64,000 nt of DNA from Gammaproteobacteria bacterium. Its GTDB lineage: Bacteria; Pseudomonadota; Gammaproteobacteria; Steroidobacterales; Foliamicaceae. Shown in pieces: positions 46,965 to 55,714 of this stretch. The stretch lies in the NCBI GenBank assembly GCA_009838035.1, contig VXSK01000028.1, positions 1 through 64,000 on the forward strand. Reading direction: 5' to 3'. Position numbers and translations under genes: made by a program. The stretch's first letter is position 1. Each line of letters begins with the position of its first letter. The notes under the pieces were generated by a model that was not told the DNA's origin, ran no database searches, and saw only the letters and a program-made list of their open reading frames with translations.

Positions 46965-49742
46965 ATGAGGTATCTGAGACAGAAATTGATGGTCATGCTG
47001 CTGGTGCTGCCGGCGGCCGCCGCGGCGGAAGATCCGCTGGGCATTTCCGCCGGAGAGGGCGGGTTCGAATACGTAACGAGCGTAGAAGGCATACACGAGT
47101 ACTCGCTGCCCAACGGCCTGCAGGTACTGCTGTTTCCCGACAGTGCTCAGAAGCGAGTGACCGTGAACGTCACCTATCACGTCGGCTCCATGCACGAGAA
47201 CTACGGCGAAACGGGAATGGCGCATCTGCTGGAGCACCTGCTGTTCAAGGGAACGCCGGACCATCCCGACATCCCGGGGGATTTTTCCGAGCGGGGAATG
47301 CAATTCAATGGCACGACCTGGCTCGATCGAACCAACTACTTCGAGAGCTTCGAGCCCACCGATGACAACCTGGAATATGCGCTGCGCATGGAGGCCGACC
47401 GCATGGTCAACTCGCACATCGCCTACGAGGACCTGCAATCGGAATTTTCCGTGGTCCGCAATGAAATGGAGCGCGGCGAAAACAACCCGGGAAGGATGTT
47501 GTCTCAGCGCATCCGGGCGGCGGCCTTCGAGTGGCACAACTATGGCAACTCGACGATCGGCGCGCGCTCCGACGTCGAGGGCGTGGATATCGGCCGCCTG
47601 CAGGCCTTCTACCGCATGTACTACCAGCCGGACACCGCAACGCTGATCGTGGCCGGCGATTTCGACCCCGGGGAGGTCGCCGCGATCATCGCCGATTCGT
47701 TCGGCGCCATCCCGGCACCGGAGCGCGAACTGCCGAGCATCTACACCGTCGAACCGGTGCAGGACGGCGAGCGCCTCGTGACCCTGCGAAGGGTGGGTGA
47801 ACAAAGCCTGGTCGCGGCCGCCTATCACATTCCGGCCGGGGCGACCGCCGAAAATACGGCTCTCGGCGTGGTGGGGCGGATCCTGTCGGATTCCAGCCGC
47901 GGACGCTTGTACCGCAAGATGGTCGAGCCTGGCATTGCCGCCGGCGCGGGCGCCGGCGCCGATTCCTTTGCCTACCCGGGCCTTTTCCAGCTCAGCGCCA
48001 CGGTGCCGGTGGACGGCGATACGCAACTGGTGCTGGACACGTTGTTGGAAGTCGCGGAAGGCATTGTCGAGGAACCGATTACGGAAGAGGAACTCGAATG
48101 GGCGAAGCTTGCCCTGGTGTCGGGCTACGACAACGCCATCAAGAGCGTGGGCTTTCTTGCCAACCGACTCTCCGAGAGCATCGCTTCGGGCGACTGGCGG
48201 TACCTGTTCCTTTACAAGGACCAGCTCGATGCCGTCACCGTGGACGATCTGAACGAGGCCGCGGCCAGGCACTTCAAGCGGAGCAACCGCACCGCGGGCA
48301 TGTTCATACCGACCGAGAGCCCGGATCGCTCCACGGTCGAGTCCCGGGGCGATCAAAGCACGCAACTGGCGGCCCTGGCGGGCCGTCAATCGGTGAGCGC
48401 CGGTGAAGAATTTGTCCCGACGCCGGAGAACATCGCTTCCCGCACCGTAACGCAGGAACTCGCCAACGGCGGCTCGCTGTGGGCGATCGAGAAGAAGTCG
48501 CGCGGCGACCAGATCATCGTTTCGCTGAACCTGTTCTACGGCAGCGAAGAGAGCCTGGCCGGCAAACACGGGGTCCCCGGTTACGCGACGGGTCAACTGC
48601 AACGCGGCACGTCACGATACACGCGCGACGAATTGGCGACGGAATGGAACCGCCTGAAGAGCAGCCTTGGCGTGGGCGGCGGTGGGCAGAGCATCAGCGC
48701 CTCGCTCACGACCGACGAGGAGAATTTTGACGAGGCGCTGTCGCTCATGGCGCATGTGCTGCGCGAACCGGTCTTCGACGCCGACCAGCTCGAAGAGGTC
48801 AAGCGTTCCGCGCTGGCAAGCATTGCTGGTGCGCGGGGACAACCCCAGACCGAAGTCCAGGTCGCGCTGTCCAAGACGCTGAGCCCGTATGGACCGGACC
48901 ATTTCCGCTACGCGATGGACCTGGACGAGCAGGAAGAGATGATCCGCAACATGAATCGGGACGCGTTGGCCGAATTCTGGAATTCGCACGTCGGCTTCAA
49001 GGGCGCCATTGCGACCGCCGTGGGCAACGTAGATTCCGCTGCGCTGGCTGCGCGCCTGAACGAGTTGTTCGGCGATTGGGAAGCGCCGGTGGCGTATGTG
49101 CCCGCGCCGAGCGGCTATCACGCCGTGGAGTCCCGGCAGGAATGGCTGGATACGCCCGACAAGGCCAACGGGGTCATGGTCGCGGCGCTTCCGATTCCAC
49201 TGAACGTGCGCGACGAGGACTACGCCGCGCTGGCCATCGCGACCCGCATTTTCGGCGGCGGCGGGATGAGCAATCGTCTGATCGACCGCCTGCGCCAGAA
49301 AGAAGGCTGGTCGTACGGAGCGGGCGGCGGCATGAACGCGTCCAACCGCGAGGGCGACGATAGCGGCGCCCTCTTCATCCAGGCCATCGCGGCGCCGGAA
49401 AACCTGTCCAAGGTCAGGGCCGGCGCACTGGAGGAACTGCATCGGGCCCTGGACGACGGGTTTACGGCGGAGGAACTCATGGACGCGGTGGACGGTACGA
49501 TCTCCGGGAACCTGAGCTCCTGGTCAAGCGACGGCTCGCTGGCGAACATTCTCAGGGGCGGCGCGGAACACGGACTCGATGCAGAGTGGTACGGCGCCAT
49601 GCACGAGCGTTACAGGGCGCTTACGCTTGAGGAAGTCAACGACACCTTCCGCAAGTACTACAAGGCCGATGATTTCGTGATCCTGATCGGTGGCGACAAG
49701 GCCAAGGCCGAAGCCGGAGGCGCCGCAGCGGCCGCCGGCTAG
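46965..49742 (+). CDS. Secreted M16-family zinc metallopeptidase
   Basis: 925 residues with a short signal peptide (LMVMLLVLPAAAAAE). Two M16 halves as in pitrilysin/YhjJ-type proteins: the first contains the inverted zinc motif HLLEH (His87, Glu90, His91) and the distal Glu in VVRNEMERGENN; the second half (from about 490) is the inactive partner, ending with a glycine/alanine tail. ATG at 46965 follows AAGGAG with good spacing; the longer frame to 46935 would lose the signal peptide. Likely a periplasmic peptidase degrading small peptides. Its stop shares the four bases CTAG with the convergent glycosyltransferase stop. Confidence 0.92.
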   Translation: MRYLRQKLMVMLLVLPAAAAAEDPLGISAGEGGFEYVTSVEGIHEYSLPNGLQVLLFPDSAQKRVTVNVTYHVGSMHENYGETGMAHLLEHLLFKGTPDHPDIPGDFSERGMQFNGTTWLDRTNYFESFEPTDDNLEYALRMEADRMVNSHIAYEDLQSEFSVVRNEMERGENNPGRMLSQRIRAAAFEWHNYGNSTIGARSDVEGVDIGRLQAFYRMYYQPDTATLIVAGDFDPGEVAAIIADSFGAIPAPERELPSIYTVEPVQDGERLVTLRRVGEQSLVAAAYHIPAGATAENTALGVVGRILSDSSRGRLYRKMVEPGIAAGAGAGADSFAYPGLFQLSATVPVDGDTQLVLDTLLEVAEGIVEEPITEEELEWAKLALVSGYDNAIKSVGFLANRLSESIASGDWRYLFLYKDQLDAVTVDDLNEAAARHFKRSNRTAGMFIPTESPDRSTVESRGDQSTQLAALAGRQSVSAGEEFVPTPENIASRTVTQELANGGSLWAIEKKSRGDQIIVSLNLFYGSEESLAGKHGVPGYATGQLQRGTSRYTRDELATEWNRLKSSLGVGGGGQSISASLTTDEENFDEALSLMAHVLREPVFDADQLEEVKRSALASIAGARGQPQTEVQVALSKTLSPYGPDHFRYAMDLDEQEEMIRNMNRDALAEFWNSHVGFKGAIATAVGNVDSAALAARLNELFGDWEAPVAYVPAPSGYHAVESRQEWLDTPDKANGVMVAALPIPLNVRDEDYAALAIATRIFGGGGMSNRLIDRLRQKEGWSYGAGGGMNASNREGDDSGALFIQAIAAPENLSKVRAGALEELHRALDDGFTAEELMDAVDGTISGNLSSWSSDGSLANILRGGAEHGLDAEWYGAMHERYRALTLEEVNDTFRKYYKADDFVILIGGDKAKAEAGGAAAAAG

Positions 49743-50566
49743 AGTTGCCCGATGCCGTGCCCGGTGCGGGTGCGGCGCGTGCGCCGGGTTTCCTGGCGGA
49801 TCGCGAGATTGGCTGCGCGCACCTGCGGATCGACGTAGCCGCGCGGGTGGTCCAGGTGCAGGCAGGTGACCCGGTGGCGAATGCGCTTGCCGCGGATTCC
49901 GGCGTTCTCCAGGCGCTCGCCCAGTTCCCGGTCTTCTCCGCCGTAGCCCATCCGCTCGTCGAAACCGTTTGCCGCGAGGATGTCGGCTTTCCAGCCTGAA
50001 GCGTTGTGACCGTTCCAGCCGGCGGTGGCCGGGGACAGGCGGTCCAGCACCGCCCCGAAGCCCGCGCCGGCGGTGAGCTTGAGAAGCTTGTAGGTCGGCG
50101 GCATGCCGCGGCTGCGCAGCCTTGAGGCGGAGAAGCAGCGACTCGCCGCGATGTCGTCCGGCCCGATGTTGTGGGACAGTCCCAGCGGCAACCTGAGCAG
50201 GCCGCCCGAGAGGAAACGCCGCGGTTCGGCGAGGTCGAGATGCAGCGACACGAATTCCGGCTGAGGGATGCAGTCCCTGTCGGTAAAAATCAGGTATTCG
50301 CCCCGCGCCCTGGCGATGGCCTTGTTCAGGATCCGGCACTTGCGAAAGCCGCGGTCCTCCTGCCGGACGTGCTCGATCTCAAGCCCGGCGCCGGCGCGGG
50401 CATTGCGGATGACTTCGGCCGTGTCTTCGCCGGAGCCGTCGTCGGCCACGACCACTTCGAAGTCCCGGTGGGTCTGGTGGGCGAAGCCGCATAGCGTCTT
50501 TTCCAGCCATTCGGGCTGCCGGTAGGTGCTGAAAATGACCGTTACGTCAAACGGCCGTTTGCTCAT
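49739..50566 (-). CDS. Family 2 glycosyltransferase
   Basis: 275 residues, GT-A fold. Start FDVTVIFSTYRQPEWLEKTL, donor-binding VVADDGSGEDTAEVI, the metal-binding FTDRDC, and an acceptor-side stretch GFDERMGYGGEDRELGERL with the ED motif typical of processive or chain-end glycosyltransferases of the GT2/GT27-like type (galactosyltransferase C-terminal region). No membrane helix. The ATG at 50566 overlaps the DUF502 stop by 4 nt (ATGA). The sugar and acceptor cannot be inferred; a surface polysaccharide role is likely by family. Confidence 0.87.
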   Translation of the reverse strand: MSKRPFDVTVIFSTYRQPEWLEKTLCGFAHQTHRDFEVVVADDGSGEDTAEVIRNARAGAGLEIEHVRQEDRGFRKCRILNKAIARARGEYLIFTDRDCIPQPEFVSLHLDLAEPRRFLSGGLLRLPLGLSHNIGPDDIAASRCFSASRLRSRGMPPTYKLLKLTAGAGFGAVLDRLSPATAGWNGHNASGWKADILAANGFDERMGYGGEDRELGERLENAGIRGKRIRHRVTCLHLDHPRGYVDPQVRAANLAIRQETRRTRRTRTGHGIGQL

Positions 50567-51219
50567 GCTTCTCTCGCCCCGGCGTCGGGATCGACGCGGG
50601 GAAGATTGTGCGGGTCCGGAACCACGACGCCCACGGATACGACGAGCTTGATCGCATCCTCCACGCTCATGTTCAGTTCGATCAGATCCTTCTCCGGCGC
50701 CACGACCAGGAACCCGGAGGTCGGGTTCGGCGTGGTGGGTACGAACACGCAAACCGAATCCGGCGTGTGCTCGGCCAGCTGGCCTACCGTGCTGGAGGTC
50801 TGAAACGCGATGCAGTAGATACCCTTGCGCGGGTATTCGATCAGCAGCACCCGGCTGAAGGAGCCGCTCTGGCCGCTCAGGACCATTTCCAGGAAACCCT
50901 TTGCGGCCGTGTAAATGGTCTTCACGACCGGAATGCGGCGCAGCAACGCTTCCCAGAACCCGATAAAGCGTTTGCCGACCACATTGGCGGCCACCAGCCC
51001 GGTTAGGAACAGGAGCACCAGGCTGAGGACTACGCCCAGCCCCGGAATCGGACGTCCGAGCAGCGCTTCGGGTTGAAAAGGTTCCGGAATCAACTCGAGC
51101 GTCTGGTCCGCCAGGCCGATCAGGAACCGCAGCAGGATCACCGTGATTCCCAACGGGACCCAAACCAGCACTCCGGCCACCAGCACGCGCCTCAGGCGCG
51201 GCCACCAGTTCCTAAACAT
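50563..51219 (-). CDS. DUF502 family membrane protein
   Basis: 218 residues with two N-terminal membrane helices (VLVAGVLVWVPLGITVILLR and a segment ending VVLSLVLLFLTGLVAANVVG). Then come the family motifs IPVVKTIYTAAKGFLEMV, RVLLIEYPRKGIYCIAF and VFVPTTPNPTSGFLVVAPE. The family is widespread and of unknown function. ATG at 51219 is chosen since the upstream extension is Arg-rich non-family sequence antisense to the FmdB gene. DUF502 is often encoded beside fmdB and aspS in gammaproteobacteria, as here. Confidence 0.9.
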   Translation of the reverse strand: MFRNWWPRLRRVLVAGVLVWVPLGITVILLRFLIGLADQTLELIPEPFQPEALLGRPIPGLGVVLSLVLLFLTGLVAANVVGKRFIGFWEALLRRIPVVKTIYTAAKGFLEMVLSGQSGSFSRVLLIEYPRKGIYCIAFQTSSTVGQLAEHTPDSVCVFVPTTPNPTSGFLVVAPEKDLIELNMSVEDAIKLVVSVGVVVPDPHNLPRVDPDAGAREA

Positions 51220-51244
51220 TGCTGATACGGCTGTCAGCCATTGC

Positions 51245-51583
51245 TCATGCGGCGGCTGCGTCGGATGCCGGCTTCGCGCCCGATTCCTTGCCCGGGGAAG
51301 AGCCCGCCTTGTCCTTGCCGCCGTCCGTCTCCTTACCGGACGCCGCTTTGCTTGCGCCATTCCCTGCGTCCTTACCCGCGTCATCCTGCCTGTCGCGCCC
51401 GCTGTTCTTGAAATCGGTCTCGTACCAGCCGCTTCCCTTCAGCCGGAAGTGCGGCGCCGAAACCAGCTTCTTGAGGCCCGGCCGCTCGCATTCGGGACAA
51501 TCGCTGAGGAGCGGATCGCTCATCTTCTGCAGCGCGTCCAGCCGGTACCCGCACTCGCGGCATTCGTATTCGTAAATGGGCAT
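51245..51583 (-). CDS. FmdB-type zinc-ribbon protein
   Basis: 112 residues. The N-terminal 40 residues form a zinc ribbon with two CxxC pairs (MPIYEYECRECGYRLDAL and CPECE), the FmdB/CxxC_CXXC_SSSS family, followed by HFRLKGSGWYETDFK. The C-terminal half is a Gly/Ala/Lys/Asp low-complexity tail. FmdB was first seen as a regulator of formamidase genes; in most bacteria its role is unknown. Start ATG at 51583. It lies between aspS and DUF502 on the same strand. Confidence 0.9.
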   Translation of the reverse strand: MPIYEYECRECGYRLDALQKMSDPLLSDCPECERPGLKKLVSAPHFRLKGSGWYETDFKNSGRDRQDDAGKDAGNGASKAASGKETDGGKDKAGSSPGKESGAKPASDAAAA

Positions 51584-51618
51584 GGGAGCAGCAAATGAGC
51601 CTTCGGGCCGCGAGTAGT

Positions 51619-53382
51619 TTATAACGGCCGCAAGCCGAGTTCCCGCAGTTGCTTCGCTTCGACGGCGGCGGGCGCATCGGTAAGGGGACAGGCGCCGGAT
51701 TGCGTCTTGGGGAAGGCGATCACTTCGCGTATCGATTCGGCCCCGGCCATGAGCATGACCCAGCGGTCCAGCCCGAAGGCGATGCCGCCGTGCGGCGGGA
51801 CGCCGTAGTCCAGCGCCTTCAGGAAAAACCCGAACTGCCGGTCCGCTTCCTCCGCCGAAAGCCCCAGCAGTTCGAACACGGCCGCCTGCATGTCGCGCTG
51901 GTGAATGCGGACCGAGCCGCCGCCGATCTCGTGGCCGTTCAGGACCAGGTCGTAGGCGCGCGACGAGGCCTGCGCGGGCCGTTCCAGCAACTCGCCGGAC
52001 GCGGTCACGCCGGGCGCGGTAAAGGGATGATGAAGCGCCTTCCAGCGTTTTTCGTCTTCGTCGAACTCGAACCCCGGGAATTCCGTGATCCACACCGGCG
52101 CCCAGCCGCCGCCGATCAGGCCCCGTTCCCGGCCCAGCCGGTCGCGCAGTGCCGACAGCGTGCGGTTCACGATCGCGGCCGCTCCCGCCCCGAACAGCAG
52201 CAGGTCGCCCGCGGCCGGCCCGGTCTTTTCGAGCAGCGCCGCGATCTCTTCGTCGGCCAGGAACTTCAGCACCGGCGACTGCATGCCCTCCCGGCCGACT
52301 GCCGGATCGGCCACCTTGATCCAGGCCATTCCCCTGGCGCCCATGGCCTGCACGAATCCGGTCAGTTCGTCGAGTTCGCGGCGCGTCATTCCGGCGCCGC
52401 CGGGAATCTTCAGCGCCGCCACGCGGCAGCCGGGGTCCCGGGCCGGCGCCGAGAACACCTTGAATTCCGAATCCGCGAATATGCCGCTCAGCTCGACGAG
52501 TTCCAGCGGGTTGCGCAAGTCCGGCGCGTCGCTGGCGAACCGCTGCATCGCCTCGGCGTAGGTCATGCGCGGAAACGGATCCGCGAGTTCCACGTCCAGC
52601 ACGCCGGAGAACACCTCGCGCACCAGGGCCTCCATCAATCCCATCACGTCCTCTTCGTCCACGAACGACATTTCCACGTCGAGCTGGGTGAATTCCGGCT
52701 GCCGGTCGGCGCGCAGGTCCTCGTCGCGGAAGCAGCGCACGATCTGGTAGTAGCGGTCCAGTCCCGACATCATCAGCAGTTGCTTGAACAGCTGCGGGGA
52801 CTGCGGCAGGGCGTAGAAGCGCCCCGGCCGGTTGCGGGCCGGAGAGAGAAAATCGCGCGCGCCTTCCGGTGTGGCGCGGGTAAGCATGGGCGTTTCCACG
52901 TCCACGAAGCCGCGCCGGTCCAGGAACGCGCGTATCGCGGCGAAAACCCTGTGGCGCAGGCGCAGCCGGTCCAGCATTTCCGGCCGCCTGAGGTCAAGGT
53001 ACCGGTACTTCAGCCGCAACTCTTCGCCGGCGCCCTCGCCGTGGTGAAAGGGCAGGTCCCGCGCGGCGGAGAGGATTTCCAGCGACTCGGCCACCAGTTC
53101 GACTTCTCCCGTCTTCAGATCGGGATTGGCCGTGCCCTCGGGGCGGATGCGCAGCGCGCCGGTGGCCCGCAATATGCATTCGGCGCGGGCCTTTTCGGCA
53201 ACGGCAAACACGGCAGGCTGGTCCGGGTTGCAGACGACCTGCATGATTCCCTCGCGGTCGCGCAGGTCGATGAAGATCACGCCTCCGTGGTCGCGCAGGC
53301 CGTTGACCCAGCCGCACACCTCGACCCGTTGTCCATCGGCATCGGCGCGGAGTTCACCGCAGTAGTGAGATCGCATGTTCAT
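51619..53382 (-). CDS. aspS: Aspartate--tRNA ligase (probably non-discriminating, Asp/Asn)
   Basis: Class IIb synthetase of the bacterial type, 587 residues. Anticodon-binding OB fold at the N-terminus (CGWVNGLRDHGGVIFIDLRD), motif 2 region (YQIVRCFRDEDLRADRQPEF), a bacterial GAD insertion (about 290-420) and motif 3 (GGIAFGLDRWVMLM). His32 and Gly83 occupy OB-fold positions where E. coli, a discriminating enzyme, has Leu30 and another residue; His plus Gly is associated with the non-discriminating form that also charges tRNA-Asn for GatCAB. Two starts are possible: ATG 53382 or ATG 53376 (the latter matches the E. coli start MRTEYCG). Downstream: fmdB, DUF502. Confidence 0.95.
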   Translation of the reverse strand: MNMRSHYCGELRADADGQRVEVCGWVNGLRDHGGVIFIDLRDREGIMQVVCNPDQPAVFAVAEKARAECILRATGALRIRPEGTANPDLKTGEVELVAESLEILSAARDLPFHHGEGAGEELRLKYRYLDLRRPEMLDRLRLRHRVFAAIRAFLDRRGFVDVETPMLTRATPEGARDFLSPARNRPGRFYALPQSPQLFKQLLMMSGLDRYYQIVRCFRDEDLRADRQPEFTQLDVEMSFVDEEDVMGLMEALVREVFSGVLDVELADPFPRMTYAEAMQRFASDAPDLRNPLELVELSGIFADSEFKVFSAPARDPGCRVAALKIPGGAGMTRRELDELTGFVQAMGARGMAWIKVADPAVGREGMQSPVLKFLADEEIAALLEKTGPAAGDLLLFGAGAAAIVNRTLSALRDRLGRERGLIGGGWAPVWITEFPGFEFDEDEKRWKALHHPFTAPGVTASGELLERPAQASSRAYDLVLNGHEIGGGSVRIHQRDMQAAVFELLGLSAEEADRQFGFFLKALDYGVPPHGGIAFGLDRWVMLMAGAESIREVIAFPKTQSGACPLTDAPAAVEAKQLRELGLRPL

Positions 53383-53447
53383 TGAATACGCAAACGCCTA
53401 ATGGGCGGCCGCAACGCAGCGCCCGGGGTCAAATCAAGCCTGGTGAA

Positions 53448-54362
53448 CTAGCTTGCGCCGAGTTCCAGTTGCATCGCTTCCATGCGCTCGCGTTCCTTCT
53501 TGCCCGCCGGCATGATCAGGCATAACGCCACGACCAGAACCGAGGCGACAGCCACCGCGATAACCTGCCAGCCGTACTGCTCCAGATTGACGAAGAAATC
53601 GTCGACCCATCCCCATCGTCCGACGAATTCGTACGCGTTCCAACTGATGATCGCGGTTGCGACGGAGTAGCGCAACGCCGTGGCGACTCGCTTGAAGCGC
53701 AGCAGGCGCCGCAGCAGGTAGATCGCCCATACCGCGTTCAGCGCGGCGATCCCGTACGTGACCGGATGCTGGTCGCCCAGCACGTTCTCGTCGTAAATGA
53801 TGAGCAGGAAAAGATAGAAGAACCAGATGAGGTAAATGGTCTCCAGTGCGGTTATCGCCGCGAAGTTGCGCTTGTGCCCCTCGGTGGGCTTGCCGGTCCC
53901 CATGCCGAGCCAGCGATGGCACCAGCGGAAGAAATTGCATCGCGTCTCGCGATTGAACAGGAAATAGACCAGGGTGGCGAGCATCACCCCCAAAGAAGAC
54001 ATCATCACCAGGTATTCCGCGTTGGTGGCCACTTCGCCGCTCGCGTCCATAAGGTCCGGGACGCCCAGCCAGATCGCGTAATAGACGAACGAGAATTCCA
54101 CCCAGCCGGTCCACAGCAGCCAGGCGGCGAAATAGCCGAGCCAGGTACCGCTCACCTCGCTGTCCTGGCGCATGCCGAGCCAGAGCAGGAATGCACCGAT
54201 CAGGCCCATGGCGCCGGCCGCGTAATACATCCCCGGCGCACCGATCGCATGCTCAATCTGGATCATTACCGAGTGCCCCAGGCCCTGGGACACGAAGAAC
54301 ACCGCGAAAGGGAATAATCCGATAAACGGAGGACGGGCAAACACCCGGGCCAGCGCGTTCAT
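53448..54362 (-). CDS. Polytopic membrane protein of unknown function
   Basis: 304 residues with about eight hydrophobic segments (for example PFIGLFPFAVFFVSQGL, YAAGAMGLIGAFLLWLG, WLLWTGWVEFSFVYYAIWLG, YLIWFFYLFLLIIY, IAVAVASVLVVALCLIMP), rich in Trp and Tyr. Charged loop segments HRWLGMGTGKPTEGHKRNF and VGRWGWVDDFF stand out. I do not recognise the family; it has no transporter signature I know. The start ATG at 54362 follows GGAGG, a strong SD. Divergent from the maoC-like gene, with a TA-rich patch between them. Confidence 0.75.
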   Translation of the reverse strand: MNALARVFARPPFIGLFPFAVFFVSQGLGHSVMIQIEHAIGAPGMYYAAGAMGLIGAFLLWLGMRQDSEVSGTWLGYFAAWLLWTGWVEFSFVYYAIWLGVPDLMDASGEVATNAEYLVMMSSLGVMLATLVYFLFNRETRCNFFRWCHRWLGMGTGKPTEGHKRNFAAITALETIYLIWFFYLFLLIIYDENVLGDQHPVTYGIAALNAVWAIYLLRRLLRFKRVATALRYSVATAIISWNAYEFVGRWGWVDDFFVNLEQYGWQVIAVAVASVLVVALCLIMPAGKKERERMEAMQLELGAS

Positions 54363-54394
54363 GGAGCGACCTCCGGAAAGCCGAAATAAACTTC

Positions 54395-54405
54395 TATACT
54401 ATACC
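54395..54405. promoter_or_regulatory. TA-rich patch between divergent genes (possible -10 boxes)
   Basis: TATACTATACC holds a TATACT on the plus strand and a TATAGT on the minus strand (54403-54398). It is the only AT-rich part of the 92-nt spacer between the membrane protein (start 54362) and the MaoC-like gene (start 54455). No convincing -35 boxes. Confidence 0.3.
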
Positions 54406-54454
54406 GCTTCGACGGTTTCGACAGGCGTTGATCCGGGGCAGCGAGGCACGCGGG

Positions 54455-54913
54455 ATGAAGATCAAAAACCTTAAGGAATGGGAGGGCCGCGAGCTCACTC
54501 CGTCGGACTGGCTTGACGTGGATCAGGCACGGATCAACGCCTTTGCGGACTGCACCCTGGATCATCAGTTCATCCACGTGAATCCCGAACGCGTGGCCCG
54601 CGAAACGCCGTTCGGGTCCACCATCGCGCACGGCTTTTTGACGCTGTCGCTTTCGGTTCACCTCGAGTCGCCCGAGATGTCGGAAATCGAGGGAGTCGGC
54701 TTCGTCATCAATTATGGACTGGACAAGCTGCGCTTCATCAACCCGGTCCCGGCGGGTTCGCGCGTTCGGGTTCACTCCAGGTGCACCGAGGTCCGGGAAC
54801 GAGGACCGGGCCGGGTGGTCATCCGGCTGGAGAAATCCATGGAAATCGAAGGCCAGGAAAGACCCGCCTGGGTGGCGCAACAGCTCTTCATGCTGATAGC
54901 GCAGGATTCCTGA
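54455..54913 (+). CDS. MaoC-like (R)-enoyl-CoA hydratase/dehydratase
   Basis: 152 residues, single hotdog domain. The hydratase catalytic pair is visible as Asp36 and His41 in DCTLDHQFIHVNPERV, with the GSTIAHGFLTLSL segment typical of NodN/MaoC dehydratases. It hydrates trans-2-enoyl-CoA in fatty acid or branched acyl-CoA metabolism. ATG at 54455 is the family start (KIKNLKEWEGREL). It begins a three-gene acyl-CoA cluster with the SDR and the two-domain hydratase/dehydrogenase, spaced 26 and 7 nt. Confidence 0.9.
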   Translation: MKIKNLKEWEGRELTPSDWLDVDQARINAFADCTLDHQFIHVNPERVARETPFGSTIAHGFLTLSLSVHLESPEMSEIEGVGFVINYGLDKLRFINPVPAGSRVRVHSRCTEVRERGPGRVVIRLEKSMEIEGQERPAWVAQQLFMLIAQDS

Positions 54914-54939
54914 TTTCGGCGCAACAGCACACTAGCGGC

Positions 54940-55707
54940 GTGGACGAACTGTTCAACCTGGAGGGCCGCACGGCGCTGATTACCGGCTCCACGCGGGGCA
55001 TAGGGAAGGCCATCGCCACGCGGATGGCGGAGCACGGCGCACGGGTAACCGCATCCAGCCGCAAGGCGGAGGCATGCGAGCAGACCGCCGAGGAACTGAA
55101 CCTGCGCTTCGGCAAGGGAACCGCCATTTCCGCGCCCTGCAACGTCTATCACAAGGACCAGGTGGAGGACCTCGTGGCGCGCACCCGCGCGGCATTCGGC
55201 GCCATCGACATCCTGGTTTCCAACGTGGGCGTTAATCCGCATTTCGGCCCCCTGCTCGAAACGTCCGACAGCGCCCTGGAGAGAATCTGGCGCTGCAACG
55301 TCACGGCCAACCTGTGGCTCAGCCGGCTGGTCGTTCCGGACATGCGCAGCCGGGGACACGGCCGGATCGTGCTGATTTCCTCGTACGTGGGCCAGACGGC
55401 GCACGACAGGATCGGCGCCTACGGCATGTCCAAGGCCGCGGAGATCCAGATGGCGCGGAACCTGGCGCTGGAATACGGCCGCGACGGCATCACCGCCAAC
55501 GCGGTCTGCCCGGGACTGATCAAGACCGACTTCTCCCGGGCGCTCTGGAGCGACGCCGGGGCCCGCGAGAGCTTTCTTGACACGACGGCGCTGGGACGCA
55601 TGGGCGCTCCGGACGAAGTGGCCGGGCTGGTCGTGTTCCTCGCGTCGCCCGCCGGTTCCTACGTGACCGGTCAGGCGCTGCTGGTGGACGGCGGCATCCA
55701 CGTCTGA
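54940..55707 (+). CDS. Short-chain dehydrogenase/reductase (DHRS4-like)
   Basis: 255 residues, classical SDR. Cofactor motif TGSTRGIG (15-22), NAG-like LVSNVGVNP, catalytic Ser (147/148), Tyr161 and Lys165 in YGMSK, and the C-terminal YVTGQALLVDGG. Arg19 in the cofactor loop and the RK pair after strand 2 (ASSRKAE) favour NADP(H). GTG at 54940 is the most likely start (DELFNLEGRTALITG). Together with its neighbours it probably handles hydroxyacyl or oxoacyl intermediates; the exact substrate is not predictable. Confidence 0.88.
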   Translation: MDELFNLEGRTALITGSTRGIGKAIATRMAEHGARVTASSRKAEACEQTAEELNLRFGKGTAISAPCNVYHKDQVEDLVARTRAAFGAIDILVSNVGVNPHFGPLLETSDSALERIWRCNVTANLWLSRLVVPDMRSRGHGRIVLISSYVGQTAHDRIGAYGMSKAAEIQMARNLALEYGRDGITANAVCPGLIKTDFSRALWSDAGARESFLDTTALGRMGAPDEVAGLVVFLASPAGSYVTGQALLVDGGIHV

Positions 55708-55714
55708 GCGCATC

